Positions 1-8,580 of a DNA stretch of 10,473 nucleotides are shown piece after piece (position 1 is the first letter of the stretch; every line of letters begins with the position of its first letter). The notes beneath the pieces are model-generated. The model saw nothing but the letters and a program-made list of their open reading frames with translations. It did no database searches and was not told where the DNA came from. This stretch comes from Cloacimonetes bacterium UBA5456 (GTDB lineage Bacteria > Cloacimonadota > Cloacimonadia > Cloacimonadales > Cloacimonadaceae): contig DIQS01000047.1 in the NCBI GenBank assembly GCA_002427325.1, forward strand, positions 1 to 10,473, given 5' to 3'. A program made the position numbers and the translations under genes.

Positions 1-10
1 ACACCTCACA

Positions 11-62
11 TTCTCCATTCTCAATTCTCAATTCTCAATTAATCTAAGTTCTCAATTTTCAA
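11..62. repeat. Degenerate 7-bp tandem repeat (TTCTCAA)n
   Basis: Six copies of a 7-bp unit are visible: TTCTCCA at 11-17, TTCTCAA at 18-24, 25-31 and 32-38, then after a 10-bp interruption TTCTCAA at 49-55 and TTTTCAA at 56-62. The three central copies are exact and contiguous. It is a simple-sequence tract in non-coding DNA that may vary in copy number by slipped-strand mispairing. No regulatory role can be read from it. Confidence 0.75.
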
Positions 63-238
63 TTCGCACACCGTGCTCCCTACTTTCTATAGGGGGACAA
101 AATCGAAAAACGGTGACAAAATGAGCAACTATTTTTTCGTCGATTTCGTAAGTACCTCATAAATGAAGCCTGAAATAATTTGAAATAAATATTAGACTCA
201 ATTTCAATTATGGAAGCTTAGTTAGAAGATACCGGTCT

Positions 239-431
239 GGGAACGTCCTCGTTGCCAGTGAAAACAGGGTTTTCAGTCTGTGAATGGAAAAGCAGATGGT
301 GCTAATGTGCTACTTTTATTTCTCGGTTTGAGAGTTTAGCATTTGGCATCCATACTATCAAATTCCTGAACTCAAGGCTGTTTCTAAGTTACTGGATGCG
401 CTGGAGCGCATGCGGCAACGGGGACGTTCCC
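239..431. repeat. 18-bp inverted repeat pair, 157-bp spacer
   Basis: The bases at 239-256 (GGGAACGTCCTCGTTGCC) match the reverse complement of 414-431 at 17 of 18 positions; the only difference is T versus C at position 11 of the left arm. The arms are 157 bases apart, too far for an ordinary terminator. Such a GC-rich match in otherwise AT-rich DNA is more likely two oppositely oriented copies of a dispersed repeat, or the ends of a small element, than chance. Neither arm lies at the edge of a recognisable transposase gene. Confidence 0.6.
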
Positions 432-479
432 GCACCAGCCTCCACAGCAGCCTCCACACGTGGAACTTACATGCGGCAT
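384..479 (-). CDS. Possible 31-residue Cys/Gly-rich small ORF
   Basis: From an ATG at 479 to a TAG at 384-386, the minus strand encodes 31 residues with a central cluster reading STCGGCCGGWCGN and five cysteines in all, followed by an Ala/Pro/Val-rich tail. It does not match a family I recognise. A good ribosome-binding sequence (GAGGAG, about 523-528) lies upstream, but it is spaced for a different-frame ATG at 514 that opens a 15-residue ORF ending at 467. The start at 479 lies just before that stop, so translational coupling is conceivable. Against a real gene: the frame coincides with a palindrome-rich block also open in other frames. It may be only a by-product of a repeat element. Confidence 0.2.
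   Translation of the reverse strand: MPHVSSTCGGCCGGWCGNVPVAACAPAHPVT
396..478. repeat. GC-rich palindromic block, possible dispersed element
   Basis: This block stands out from AT-rich surroundings. It contains a perfect hairpin (ATGCGC 396-401, loop TGGA, GCGCAT 406-411), the right arm of the 18-bp inverted repeat (414-431), a tandem duplication of CAGCCTCCACA (436-446 and 448-458, period 12), and the palindrome TCCAC/GTGGA (453-457 / 460-464). The 9-mer CATGCGGCA occurs at both sides of the block (409-417 and 470-478). This density of symmetry suggests an intergenic repeat element. Whether it occurs elsewhere in the genome cannot be seen from this window. Confidence 0.4.
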
Positions 480-589
480 TCTTTTTTTGGTAATTTTTGT
501 GCCATAGGAAACATACTTGATTCTCCTCAATTTTTATTTACCCACCATAGTTGAAATTGAGCCGTAAGGAAGCAGTGGAAAAACAGCAC

Positions 590-621
590 AAAAAAAGAGG
601 AGCTGCAAGCGCAACTCCTCT
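590..621 (-). terminator. Rho-independent terminator of the large surface-protein gene
   Basis: Bases 596-602 (AGAGGAG) pair with 615-621 (CTCCTCT). The stem continues through one C-A mismatch with TGC (604-606) pairing GCA (611-613) around the loop AAGC. Read on the minus strand, the hairpin is followed by seven T residues (596-590 complement). It begins about 80 bases after the TAG stop of the large gene. A shorter T run on the plus-strand side (624-628) means it could act weakly in both directions. Confidence 0.87.
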
Positions 622-703
622 GATTTTTATCTAAGCTCCAAGTCTCAAATATAAAGCCCTTAGACCTCAGATCTTTGCTTTTCGTGTTTAGCTCTTCGCT
701 AAT

Positions 704-3700
704 CTATTCCATCAGCATCATCTTGCGGGTCTTTGTGTAGTCTCCGGCTTTGAGACGATAGAAATAGATTCCGCTGCTGAGCTTGTTTCCTCTATCATCT
801 TTAGCGGTGAATACAACGTTGTATCTACCGGAAGCTTGCTGATCATTTACCAGTGTTCTCACCAGTTGACCTTTGAGGTTAAAGATATCCAGACGAACCT
901 TGGCGGGGTCTTTAATATCATAACTGATGGTGGTTTCAGGATTGAATGGATTGGGATAGTTTGCACTTAGTGCTGTAACCTTGATCTCCACCACGTCCTC
1001 ATTACTTGTGGGGGTCATGATGAAGTTCAGAGTAGTGTTTTCGTCCGGCATGACGGTCACATTTTCTTGGGTGATGCTGTCAAATTCGTCATGACTTGCC
1101 GTCACAGAATAGTTCCCTGCGGGCAATGTGATGTTATAGAATCCGGTTGCCGTGGCTGTCGTGCTATAATCTCCTGCGCTTACAGTTGCGCCTGCGATCG
1201 CTTGATTGTTGTCGCTTCTGCGCACGAAGCCGGAGATGGTGCCATTGATGATTTCTTTGGTGAGTGAATTTGAGAACACGGGCAGAGATACCACATCAGC
1301 GGTATAAATTGCCCGGATAGCCCAAGCATATTCACCTGTTGTTAGCGCGCTCCAACCAAGATCAATAAAGCCGGTCTCGGTGAGGGTTTCGTCGGTGAGC
1401 AGGGTCCAACTGTTTTCGTTTCCTTCCTGTCCGCTTCTGAGTCTCCAAACCTTATAGCCGGTAATAGCTCTGCTATGGTTTTCGGGAGCTTTTTCTCTTA
1501 GGGTGATATTGGTTTGTTCAATGGATTCACCGCGGAGGGTAGTTTCACTATTGCTGGCAGAGAGCGTGACTCCTTTTGTTCCGAAGACACTGAGCTGTTC
1601 ACTGCGCACAAAGTTGCCGATATAGACGTTGTCGATGAACCAGTTATACCACAAACCAAACGCTTCAATGCCGTCATCAGCGTGCCAAGCGAGTTTGATC
1701 AATTGACCGCCAAATTGGCTGAGATCGATGGTGATTGGTGCGTCATAGTTGTTCAATCCGGCAGGCTGAGCTGCGCCGTCCCAGAGGATTTGCCAGCTTA
1801 CTCCACCGTTGTTTGAAACTTTGACATAGTAGTGGTCTCCTCCGTCAGAGCCCATCTCAAGATAGGTGTCAAATCTCAGATATGCGTCGGGTGGGCAAGA
1901 GAAGCTGGGGCTAAAGAGCCATTCGTCTTGGTGGGCTTCTGTCCAGGCCACACCTGCTTGTTTCATGCCGTCAGTTGGGCTGATGCCATCAACGGTGCCA
2001 AAACTACACCATGTGGGGCTGATGCCATACATATTTGGGATGCCGTTGTTGGTGATGGTCTGAGACCAGTCTGTGGGCGGGAATGTAGCCGATTCAAAGC
2101 TTTCGGTGATCTCGACAGCATCGGGATCGGGAGCGTTCCAGCTTATGTTCACAGAGATAAGGTTTTGGCTGATCTCTGCTTCCACCTGAGTGGGGGCAAA
2201 GGCGAGCTCATTCATGGTGATCGTGCCCATGTTGTAATTGCTGTCACCAACCTCGATAGTGCCGGTCTGAGCGGAATATCCGGCTGCAGTAAGGTTATAA
2301 TCATAGCTATGTCCAATATATACGTCGGAATCTATGATGAATTCACCTGCGGCATTGGATGTTGCTAAGTAGTTTGCATATCCGGCGAGGCTGAGGCTTG
2401 CACCTTCTATTCCCATGCCGGTATCGCTGGCGATGATTGTTCCAAGCACCGAGACTTTGGGTATTTCCAATAGGGTTATATCCATTTGAGTGGTGACGCC
2501 ATCTTCAATGGTGATTTCTTCCGTCTGCGTAAGATAGCCATAACGTGAGGCACTGACTTGATAATCAAATGGCAATAGGTTGTTTATGTGGAACATGCCG
2601 TTTGCATCGGTGGTGCTGGAGAAGCGTTGAGCAACGTTGATTGATGCTCCGGAAATCGGTGCACCATTTATCCCGCGGACAATGCCTTCAATGTGTCCCA
2701 CACCGCCGGGTCTGACCTCAAAGGTGATCTTTGGATGTTGACCACTAAGGGTTCCGCCGGTCATCGATGCGGGATTGAAGGAGCCGTAATCACTGGATAT
2801 GTTTCTGCTACGCGTGAGTCCAATGCTCTGACATTTGAAGAAGTCGGATGAGCTGTAATTGTCGGTGTCCATTGGTCTTTGAACCATCATAACCAAGTTT
2901 GCATTATCCAAAAACATGAACTCTTCAGGGAAGGGAATGTCAATGGTGTTGATTCCTGAAGGGAAATCAACGTTTCCATTGAAGACGAGAGTCATATCGT
3001 TGGAGGAAATCCAGCCGAGGCTGAGATCATTGAGCGTGGTGCTGCCCAACCAGATTTTGATGGCTTTGTTGCTGAGATCGGAGGAGAAGTTGTTATATAG
3101 CTTGATTCCTGTGATCATCCCTACAAAGTCGTTCATCTCATCATTGCTAAAGATGGTCTGGAATAAGGAGGTCTTGCTATTGAAATCCAATGGGAGACGA
3201 GCGTTTTGAGAGCCGCTGCCTATATTTATGTCTTCCACGCCATTTCCGCTGAGAGCGATGCTATTGACATCACGGCTGATCTGGGTGTCTGTAGCTTTGC
3301 CGAGGGTAGGGCTATTGCTGCCGGTGATGAGATAGCGGTTGTTTTGATCGTCGGTAATTGTGAAAGTGGCTGAGACTTCGCCCAATTCCGAGGGTGTAAA
3401 GACGAGAGGTAGATTCAGGGTTTGATCTGTGCGCAAGGTGATGGGAAGGTTTGGCTGGGTGAGCATAAAGTCTTCGCTTCCGCTGTGGACGATGGATTGA
3501 ATGACGAGTTCGCCGCCGCCCTTATTGGTGATCGTGAAGTTCTTGCGCTTGTTTCCGCCAAGCGTGACGTTGCCGAAGTTCCACACTGTTTCGTTGAGGG
3601 TAAATTCCGGTATTCCCACTACAACGAAGTCTTGAATAGTCTGTTGGTCTTCTGTGATCAAGATGGTGTGGCTCACGCTGGTATAACCGTTTTTGCTTGC

Positions 3701-6700
3701 CGTGACTGTCCTGTTTCCAACGGGAATAAAGGGGAAAGAATATGTCCCGTTTTGGTCTGTGGTAGTATAAAATAGGGTTTCTTCCACTTTGATGTGCATA
3801 TTAGGAACGGGTTGACCGTTTTCTGTCACTGTTCCTGTGAGGCTGCCCATATCGTCTGTCATCATAAAGAAACGTGTGTTCGATCTCTTTAGACTCGTGG
3901 TTCCCGCAACACCCTCTTCTGCTATAGTAGTATCGCTTTGAAAGCGAAGCGAACTATTGAAGGTGGTGGTGCTATAATAGGTCATGGCGTTAAAGGAGAA
4001 GATGCCTGGCATTAAGTCTGTTACGATATCCACAACAACGTTGTTTTCGCCGTTCCATACAAAGGGTTGATCGAAAACATGGACGTTCCAGCCATTCTCG
4101 GGCATGTAGTTATCATGTTGATATACTTCGGTATAGACACCTGGTTCAAAGGCCGCGGCCAATGAGTTCAAGTGGGTGTGTTTCATTCTGATACGATAGT
4201 TTGGCATGGGTGAGCATAAGCTCATGTCTTGCACGTTGAAGGCAAGTGCAGCAATGATTCCGTTTTCACCACCTAAGGCAGTTATTTCAGAGGCAGTGTA
4301 AAGGTATTGTTGACGGAATGATTTGTAGAAAGTGCCATAGGGGGTAGGGTCTGAAATCTCGGTGTTTGCCGTGGTGTCTGAACCAAATTGCAGTGCTATC
4401 AATCCTTCTTCGATCACGCTGATGATGATGGAAGGTGTATAGTCGTTTGAGTCGTTAGTGTCTCCCGGCAAGATTACGAGTCCACGAATGGAGATAACCC
4501 CTATTTCGGTGGGAGTCCAGCTAAGAGTGACTTCAACTTCTTCATCCACAGCAATTGCAGGGCCTGTTACAGAGGCAAGCTCTGTGTTGTCTTGCAAGAG
4601 CTTAACTGTATAGCTTCCTGCTGCTTTGGATAGTGTTCCTGTGTTCTTGATGGTTACGGTATAGCTAACCTCAGAGTTCACGTTTGGAGTGGGGTTTCCG
4701 CTTACTTGCAAGGCAGAGAGTTCGTTGGGCTCCAAGCGAACAGTATTTGAGAGTCTGGGATTTGAAAGAACTTCGTTTGTATAGACCGTCTTTACTGCCC
4801 ATTTATAGAAGCCATCAGGCTGGCTCAGCCAAGCTGTGTCTGAATAGTTAGTATCGGTAACGGTCGTGGGTGTGATCAGCTCCCAAGAGTTTTCGTTGAG
4901 TTCTTCTCCAGAATGCAAACGCCAAACTTTGTATCCGACTATGCCGCGAGAGGCTTCTGAATTGTCGCCACTTGCAGGGCGAGCAAAGCGAACCTCACGA
5001 GAGCTGAGGCTTGCACTGCTTTCTGCTTGCTTTGCAGCTTCGATCTCAGAAAGGCCGGCATAAGGGGTGGGAAGGCTGAGATCGCTCACTTCGGGCAAAC
5101 TGAATTGTCTGGTTGTGCCGATCTCAAAATCGTCTATATACCAGCCGGCGTAGTTTACGACGGGACTGGCAAACATTTCAAAGCGAACTGTCACTTCATC
5201 CATGCCGTCGTAGGCAGAAAGATCAACGATGCGTTCTCTCCACTGTGTGTTTGCATAGTCCCAAGAAGGACCCCAAGCGGAATTGCCATTAACTGTTATC
5301 TGACAGAAGTCATTACCGCCAAAGACGTTTTCCCAGCTCATAAAACGAAGCACTGTATTTGAAAGACCTGATAAGTCGAAGGTTTTGCTCAAAAAGCTGT
5401 ATCCGTCTGTGTTGTTATAGTTGGTATGGATCTTGGTGCCCCACATACCGGTTCCGGAATATGCTGTGGGCGGGGGAGCGACCAAGGCGCCTTCATAGTT
5501 ATAGACAAAGTTTGCCACGTTATAGCTATTTGAATATTCCCAATCGCCTACACCCCCGAAGCTTGAGCTGGCTATCCAGCCTGCATCGTCATATTCAAAG
5601 TCATAATAGACTGCGCCAACGCCGTCGCTGGGAGGGCTCCAAACGAGGTTTACACTGGTCTCATTTTCGTCTATCTCGGCTAAGACATATCCGGGAATCA
5701 TGGTGACTTCATTCAGGATGATGGTGCCCATATCATAATCAATATAGCTAATATTTATGTTTCCTGTCTTCAACTGATAACCATCTTTTGTGATGCTATA
5801 GTTGTAACTATTTCCGGTGAGCACGACCATGCTAAATTGACCCTGCGCGTCTGTAGTATCGCTAAATGTTTGCGATCCGCTGAGCGTTATTACGGCGTTT
5901 TCAAGCCCCAGGGTGATATCTTCGTTGCCGACAATAGTTCCGCTGACGGTGACGTTTGTGGCGGTCTGCATGCTGAAGTTTTGCACGCTTTGAACACCGT
6001 TGTTGATAGTTACGGGATGCGTCACATCTTCATAGCCCAATTTGTGAGCGGTAACTTGATAGTCTCCGGCATGCACCAAGGGGAAGGTGTAGATTCCGTC
6101 TGATCCGGTGTGTGTTACCCATTGGGTGTCGGCAATAGAGACCTGAACATCCTGTAAGGGTTGTCCGGCGGAGCTAACAGTTCCAGTGAGCGAGCCGATC
6201 TCTTCCACATCCATATAGAAGCGCATATTGCTTCTATTTGCGGATACTGTTCCGGTGGCATATCCGGCAGCATTAGTGGTGTTGTGTTGATAGCGCACGC
6301 AGCTATTGAAAGTCGTTGTGCTATAATAAACGGAAGCATTGCCACCGTTTGCAGGAGCCAAACCCGTCACGACATCCACGATGAGATTTGAGACGCCATC
6401 CCAATAAAATGGTTCAGAGAAAGAATGAACGTTCCAACCGTTGACGGGGATGAAGTTATCCTCCATGAAAACTTGAGTATAGTCGCCGGTTTCAAATGCA
6501 GCTACCAAAACTACTTGGTTTGTGTGTTTGAGTCTGATGCGATAGTTTGGCATGGCACCACATGAACCTATATCCAACACATTAAAAGCGATGGAGTTGA
6601 TTTCTCCTTCTGCAGCTCCTTGTGCAATCAGTTCTTCGGCTTTGACGAGGAATTGTGAGCGGAAGTTCTTATAAGTGGTGCCATAAGGTGTGGGCACTCC

Positions 6701-8563
6701 TGTGAGAGCGTTTGCATTGGAACCTTCTCCAATCTGAGCCACAAAGGTTCCTGCCGGCATCACTTCCACATCTTTGAGCGGGGTTTGGTTGTTTGCCGGA
6801 TATACGTCGCCCTGCATTTCTACCACGCCATAGATCTGTTGATCACCGAGTTCAGTGGGAATCCAGCTCAGTGTGATATCTAAGGTTTCCAGATTGCCTA
6901 TTGGGAGCCCGGCTACAGTGGAAAGCACGTTGTTATCACTATCCATGAGTTTCACGGTGTAGTTTGAAATGGTGTTTGGACAAGAGCTGAGCACACGCAC
7001 CACGTAGTTTGTAGGAGAGTTAAGGTTTGGCGTGCTGGGTCCTGACAGTGAGATTGCGGACATATCGTTGATGTCTGCTTGGTTAATAAAAAGACGCATA
7101 TTACTACGGTTTTTATTACGTGTTCCGGTGGGAGTATTTTCTGCGTTTGCCGTATTGTTTTGAGCTCTGATAGAGCAATAAAAGTCAGGATTGTTATGTT
7201 TTGATGAAGCGTTTTTCCCTTGCACACCTGAAAGATCGGTCAGCAAGTCAACGATGATGTTTGATGTCCCATCCCAGTAGAAGGGAATGGCAAATTCATG
7301 GATGTTCCAACCGACGGTGGGCATAAAACTTGCCGTCTGAAAGACTTGAATATAGTCTCCACCTTCAAAGGATGTAGTAAATTCTTCTGACTCAGTGGTT
7401 TTGAGGCGGATGCGATAATTGTTCATGGGAGTGCAGTCATTAAGCGTAGAAACGTCGAAAGCAATAGCACTCAGGTTTCCGGCCTCGCCTCCGCTATCGA
7501 GAATCTCATTGGCTCTCACCAAATACTGTTGTCGAAAACTCTGAAACTGCGTTCCGTAGGGCGCAGGAACTCCTGTGGAAGCGTTGTTTGTAGTTCCTTC
7601 ACCTATCTGCAAAGAAAGCAGTTCGGAATCAAGCACGTTCAGTGTCATGGGGAGAGTGTTGTTGTTCAGCGTCACTTCATCCGCGGTCATTTCCACGCGA
7701 CCGTAAACCTGTATGCTTCCGGTTTGAGTGGGTGTCCATGGGATAACTATCTCCTCTGTTTGGAGGCGATTAAGCGGAACTCCCGGCACTAATGCCAAGA
7801 CTCCACCATCTACTTGCATGAGCTTGACGGTGTAGTTGCTTACGGGATTAAGACTGTTGTTTACAACACGGACAGTATAGTCTGTTGCGTTATTAACATT
7901 AGGAAATCCATTTCCAAAAAGGTGAAGAGCTGCCATATCGTTGTTAACATTTGTATCTAAATAGAAGCGCATGTTTGAGCGTGCGGTTCCCAAAGTTCCG
8001 GTGGCATATCCATCCGAGATGGCACTATCGCTTTGATGGCGAAGAGCTAATTGTGAGCTTGTTTCTGTGTAATATACCGAGGCATTATTTCCTGTGTTGG
8101 ATACCTGATCTGTCACAATCTCCACAAGCAGGTTTGAACTGCCGTCCCAATAAAAGGGAATCTGGAAAGTGTGATCATTCCAACCGCTTACGGGAGAATA
8201 AGTCGGGGATTGGAATACTTGGATATAATCTCCCACTTCAAAGGTCGTGGTCAATACTGTTTGATCCGTGTGTTTCAATTTGATGTGAAAGTTTGACATT
8301 GCGCCACAGGCGTTTACGTTACCTACATTAAAAGCCATTCCGCCAATGATGCCTGCTGAGGCATTTGCGCTTAAAAGCTCGTCAGCTTTGACAAGGAAAT
8401 GTTGACGGAAGTTCTTGTTGCTGGTACCATAGGGGGTAGGAACTCCGTTGTTTGCGTTGCTTGTTGTTCCATTGCCTATATCTACAGTAGTTTGGGCAAA
8501 TATGCTACTACATAGACTGAATATGAGCACGAGCAGCAGACTTTGCATTAGTGTACGTTGCAT
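704..8563 (-). CDS. Giant secreted multidomain surface protein with T9SS-type C-terminal sorting domain (2619 aa)
   Basis: Predicted exported mosaic protein with no visible catalytic domain; a surface structural or adhesive role is inferred. In order: signal peptide 1-23; module A1 26-205; CARDB-like B1 209-312; A2 318-495; B2 500-602; A3 608-787; carboxypeptidase-regulatory-like C1 789-866 and C2 870-953; fibronectin III 955-1278 split by a jelly-roll (985-1150); B3 1281-1385; A4 1388-1568; C3 1572-1648; ASH/choice-of-anchor-D-like 1652-1775; divergent A5 1777-1952; C4 1955-2033; C5 2036-2120; second split Fn3 2122-2437 with jelly-roll 2150-2316; C6 2440-2518; sorting domain 2530-2619. The frame is intact throughout. 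The start at 8563 is chosen because the signal peptide begins there and AAGGAG lies 11 bases upstream; the next in-frame ATG (codon 6) is too far from it. The gene stands alone, with its own terminator and divergent from the flavodiiron gene. Domain names are by eye from family patterns; boundaries are approximate. Confidence 0.96.
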   Translation of the reverse strand: MQRTLMQSLLLVLIFSLCSSIFAQTTVDIGNGTTSNANNGVPTPYGTSNKNFRQHFLVKADELLSANASAGIIGGMAFNVGNVNACGAMSNFHIKLKHTDQTVLTTTFEVGDYIQVFQSPTYSPVSGWNDHTFQIPFYWDGSSNLLVEIVTDQVSNTGNNASVYYTETSSQLALRHQSDSAISDGYATGTLGTARSNMRFYLDTNVNNDMAALHLFGNGFPNVNNATDYTVRVVNNSLNPVSNYTVKLMQVDGGVLALVPGVPLNRLQTEEIVIPWTPTQTGSIQVYGRVEMTADEVTLNNNTLPMTLNVLDSELLSLQIGEGTTNNASTGVPAPYGTQFQSFRQQYLVRANEILDSGGEAGNLSAIAFDVSTLNDCTPMNNYRIRLKTTESEEFTTSFEGGDYIQVFQTASFMPTVGWNIHEFAIPFYWDGTSNIIVDLLTDLSGVQGKNASSKHNNPDFYCSIRAQNNTANAENTPTGTRNKNRSNMRLFINQADINDMSAISLSGPSTPNLNSPTNYVVRVLSSCPNTISNYTVKLMDSDNNVLSTVAGLPIGNLETLDITLSWIPTELGDQQIYGVVEMQGDVYPANNQTPLKDVEVMPAGTFVAQIGEGSNANALTGVPTPYGTTYKNFRSQFLVKAEELIAQGAAEGEINSIAFNVLDIGSCGAMPNYRIRLKHTNQVVLVAAFETGDYTQVFMEDNFIPVNGWNVHSFSEPFYWDGVSNLIVDVVTGLAPANGGNASVYYSTTTFNSCVRYQHNTTNAAGYATGTVSANRSNMRFYMDVEEIGSLTGTVSSAGQPLQDVQVSIADTQWVTHTGSDGIYTFPLVHAGDYQVTAHKLGYEDVTHPVTINNGVQSVQNFSMQTATNVTVSGTIVGNEDITLGLENAVITLSGSQTFSDTTDAQGQFSMVVLTGNSYNYSITKDGYQLKTGNINISYIDYDMGTIILNEVTMIPGYVLAEIDENETSVNLVWSPPSDGVGAVYYDFEYDDAGWIASSSFGGVGDWEYSNSYNVANFVYNYEGALVAPPPTAYSGTGMWGTKIHTNYNNTDGYSFLSKTFDLSGLSNTVLRFMSWENVFGGNDFCQITVNGNSAWGPSWDYANTQWRERIVDLSAYDGMDEVTVRFEMFASPVVNYAGWYIDDFEIGTTRQFSLPEVSDLSLPTPYAGLSEIEAAKQAESSASLSSREVRFARPASGDNSEASRGIVGYKVWRLHSGEELNENSWELITPTTVTDTNYSDTAWLSQPDGFYKWAVKTVYTNEVLSNPRLSNTVRLEPNELSALQVSGNPTPNVNSEVSYTVTIKNTGTLSKAAGSYTVKLLQDNTELASVTGPAIAVDEEVEVTLSWTPTEIGVISIRGLVILPGDTNDSNDYTPSIIISVIEEGLIALQFGSDTTANTEISDPTPYGTFYKSFRQQYLYTASEITALGGENGIIAALAFNVQDMSLCSPMPNYRIRMKHTHLNSLAAAFEPGVYTEVYQHDNYMPENGWNVHVFDQPFVWNGENNVVVDIVTDLMPGIFSFNAMTYYSTTTFNSSLRFQSDTTIAEEGVAGTTSLKRSNTRFFMMTDDMGSLTGTVTENGQPVPNMHIKVEETLFYTTTDQNGTYSFPFIPVGNRTVTASKNGYTSVSHTILITEDQQTIQDFVVVGIPEFTLNETVWNFGNVTLGGNKRKNFTITNKGGGELVIQSIVHSGSEDFMLTQPNLPITLRTDQTLNLPLVFTPSELGEVSATFTITDDQNNRYLITGSNSPTLGKATDTQISRDVNSIALSGNGVEDINIGSGSQNARLPLDFNSKTSLFQTIFSNDEMNDFVGMITGIKLYNNFSSDLSNKAIKIWLGSTTLNDLSLGWISSNDMTLVFNGNVDFPSGINTIDIPFPEEFMFLDNANLVMMVQRPMDTDNYSSSDFFKCQSIGLTRSRNISSDYGSFNPASMTGGTLSGQHPKITFEVRPGGVGHIEGIVRGINGAPISGASINVAQRFSSTTDANGMFHINNLLPFDYQVSASRYGYLTQTEEITIEDGVTTQMDITLLEIPKVSVLGTIIASDTGMGIEGASLSLAGYANYLATSNAAGEFIIDSDVYIGHSYDYNLTAAGYSAQTGTIEVGDSNYNMGTITMNELAFAPTQVEAEISQNLISVNISWNAPDPDAVEITESFESATFPPTDWSQTITNNGIPNMYGISPTWCSFGTVDGISPTDGMKQAGVAWTEAHQDEWLFSPSFSCPPDAYLRFDTYLEMGSDGGDHYYVKVSNNGGVSWQILWDGAAQPAGLNNYDAPITIDLSQFGGQLIKLAWHADDGIEAFGLWYNWFIDNVYIGNFVRSEQLSVFGTKGVTLSASNSETTLRGESIEQTNITLREKAPENHSRAITGYKVWRLRSGQEGNENSWTLLTDETLTETGFIDLGWSALTTGEYAWAIRAIYTADVVSLPVFSNSLTKEIINGTISGFVRRSDNNQAIAGATVSAGDYSTTATATGFYNITLPAGNYSVTASHDEFDSITQENVTVMPDENTTLNFIMTPTSNEDVVEIKVTALSANYPNPFNPETTISYDIKDPAKVRLDIFNLKGQLVRTLVNDQQASGRYNVVFTAKDDRGNKLSSGIYFYRLKAGDYTKTRKMMLME
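707..976 (-). other. C-terminal T9SS type A / FlgD-Ig-like sorting domain (residues 2530-2619)
   Basis: The last ~90 residues carry the hallmark YPNPFNPETTISYDI (2536-2550), then VRLDIFNLKGQLVRTL (2556-2571), then SSGIYFYRLKAG (2596-2607), and end in a basic KTRKMMLME tail. In the TIGR04183/FlgD-Ig-like family this domain directs proteins through the outer-membrane type IX secretion apparatus, after which it is often cleaved and replaced by a surface anchor. No T9SS component gene is present in the window. Confidence 0.93.
1253..3235 (-). repeat. Second copy of the A-C-C-Fn3[jelly-roll] supermodule (residues 1777-2437)
   Basis: Residues 1777-2437 repeat the order divergent A, C4, C5, Fn3 N-half, jelly-roll, linker, Fn3 C-half seen at 608-1278. 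The copies have diverged but keep clear landmarks: YNMGTITMNEL (2110-2120) matches YDMGTIILNEV (943-953), ISVNISWNAPD (2136-2146) matches TSVNLVWSPPS (969-979), and GYKVWRLRSGQEGNENSW (2369-2386) matches GYKVWRLHSGEELNENSW (1210-1227). Confidence 0.8.
2708..3235 (-). repeat. Module A5, divergent copy (residues 1777-1952)
   Basis: It opens with INIGSGSQNA and keeps the layout of the A modules: a QTIF..E segment, a G-x-I-x-x-I strand (GMITGI, 1815-1820), an IKI strand, a VF-G element, a G-x-N turn before IPF (1870-1878), and a NLVMMV strand (1889-1894). It has lost the PYGT, NYRIRLKHT, FYWDG and RSNMRF signatures of A1-A4. It has the form common in Bacteroidota surface proteins, so it may be the older type or a separate acquisition. 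Confidence 0.6.
3239..3610 (-). other. ASH / choice-of-anchor-D-like Ig domain with an insertion (residues 1652-1775)
   Basis: The pattern WNFGNVTLGGNKRKNFTITN, then ELVIQSI, then LPLVFTPSELGEVSATFTI is typical of ASPM-SPD2-Hydin / choice-of-anchor-D Ig-like domains. The usual last strand, normally I-x-L-x-G-x-G, appears as SIALSGNG (1768-1775). It is separated from the preceding ATFTI strand by about 30 residues (1738-1767), which is longer than the normal hairpin. Confidence 0.7.
3860..4402 (-). repeat. Module A4 (residues 1388-1568)
   Basis: It shows LQFGSDTTANT, PTPYGT (1406-1411), FRQQYL (1416-1421), LCSPMPNYRIRMKHT (1449-1463), GWNVHVF (1491-1497), a variant FVWNG (1501-1505) for FYWDG, YYSTTTFNS and RSNTRFFM. 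The cysteine before the PNYRI strand is kept (C1450), but the second cysteine of A2 and A3 is absent. Confidence 0.85.
4730..6742 (-). repeat. First copy of the A-C-C-Fn3[jelly-roll] supermodule (residues 608-1278)
   Basis: Residues 608-1278 comprise A3, C1, C2, the N-terminal strands of a fibronectin III domain (about 955-984), a jelly-roll insertion of the choice-of-anchor-J/MAM-like kind (985-1150, ending WYIDDFEIG), a Ser/Glu/Arg-rich linker (1151-1205) and the remaining Fn3 strands (1206-1278). The same succession recurs at 1777-2437 with nearly the same length, 671 against 661 residues. Confidence 0.8.
6203..6742 (-). repeat. Module A3 (residues 608-787)
   Basis: It carries all signatures of the family: AQIGEGSNAN, GVPTPYGT (622-629), NFRSQFLVKAEEL (633-645), INSIAFNV, CGAMPNYRIRLKHT (668-681), GDYTQVF, GWNVHSF, FYWDGVSNLIVDVVT, YYSTTTFNSCVRYQ and RSNMRFYMD. 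It has cysteines at 668 and 755, which could pair once exported. Confidence 0.9.
7079..7612 (-). repeat. Module A2 (residues 318-495)
   Basis: It carries LQIGEGTTNNA, GVPAPYGT (331-338), FRQQYLVRANEI (343-354), CTPMNNYRIRLK (377-388), GDYIQVFQT, GWNIHEF, FYWDGTSNIIVDLLTD and RSNMRLFI (486-493). It starts 291 residues after A1 and 290 before A3, so the first part of the protein is a regular A-B tandem array. Cysteines 377 and 463 are placed much as in A3. Confidence 0.9.
7949..8488 (-). repeat. Module A1 (residues 26-205)
   Basis: This first module starts directly after the signal peptide. It has VDIGNGTTSNA, GVPTPYGT (40-47), FRQHFLVKADEL (52-63), CGAMSNFHIKLKHT (86-99), GDYIQVFQS, GWNDHTF, FYWDGSSNLLVEIVTD (137-152) and RSNMRFYLD (195-203). 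C86 is kept, but no second cysteine is present. Beta-rich modules of this kind are common in Bacteroidota-type T9SS cargo; I know no experimental function for them. Confidence 0.9.
8495..8563 (-). other. Sec signal peptide of the large surface protein (residues 1-23)
   Basis: It has Arg3 near the N-terminus, a hydrophobic core around residues 8-17 (SLLLVLIFSL) and a likely cleavage between A23 and Q24 in SSIFAQTT. C18 is not in a lipobox-like context, so a lipoprotein is unlikely. A Sec signal peptide is required for T9SS cargo to reach the periplasm. Confidence 0.9.
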
Positions 8564-8574
8564 TGCTTTTCATT

Positions 8575-8580
8575 CTCCTT
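8575..8580 (-). promoter_or_regulatory. Ribosome-binding site fixing the start of the large gene
   Basis: On the minus strand AAGGAG lies 11 bases before the ATG at 8563, a slightly long spacing. A closer ATG at 8573 is only one base from the site, out of frame, and reads into a stop after about 21 codons, so it is not the start. Confidence 0.75.

Larger units (their letters stand above)
1..589. other. Non-coding left-end region with repeats
   Basis: No gene that I can support lies here. Only short open stretches exist on either strand, and none has a recognisable product. The first ~200 bases are AT-rich. The 230-480 stretch is richer in GC and contains palindromes, an 18-bp inverted repeat pair and a 12-bp tandem duplication, listed separately. 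One plus-strand frame is open from 306 to a stop at 552-554, but its only ATG is at 396 and its composition follows the GC-rich repeat block, so I do not call it. A neighbouring gene, if any, lies beyond base 1. Confidence 0.6.
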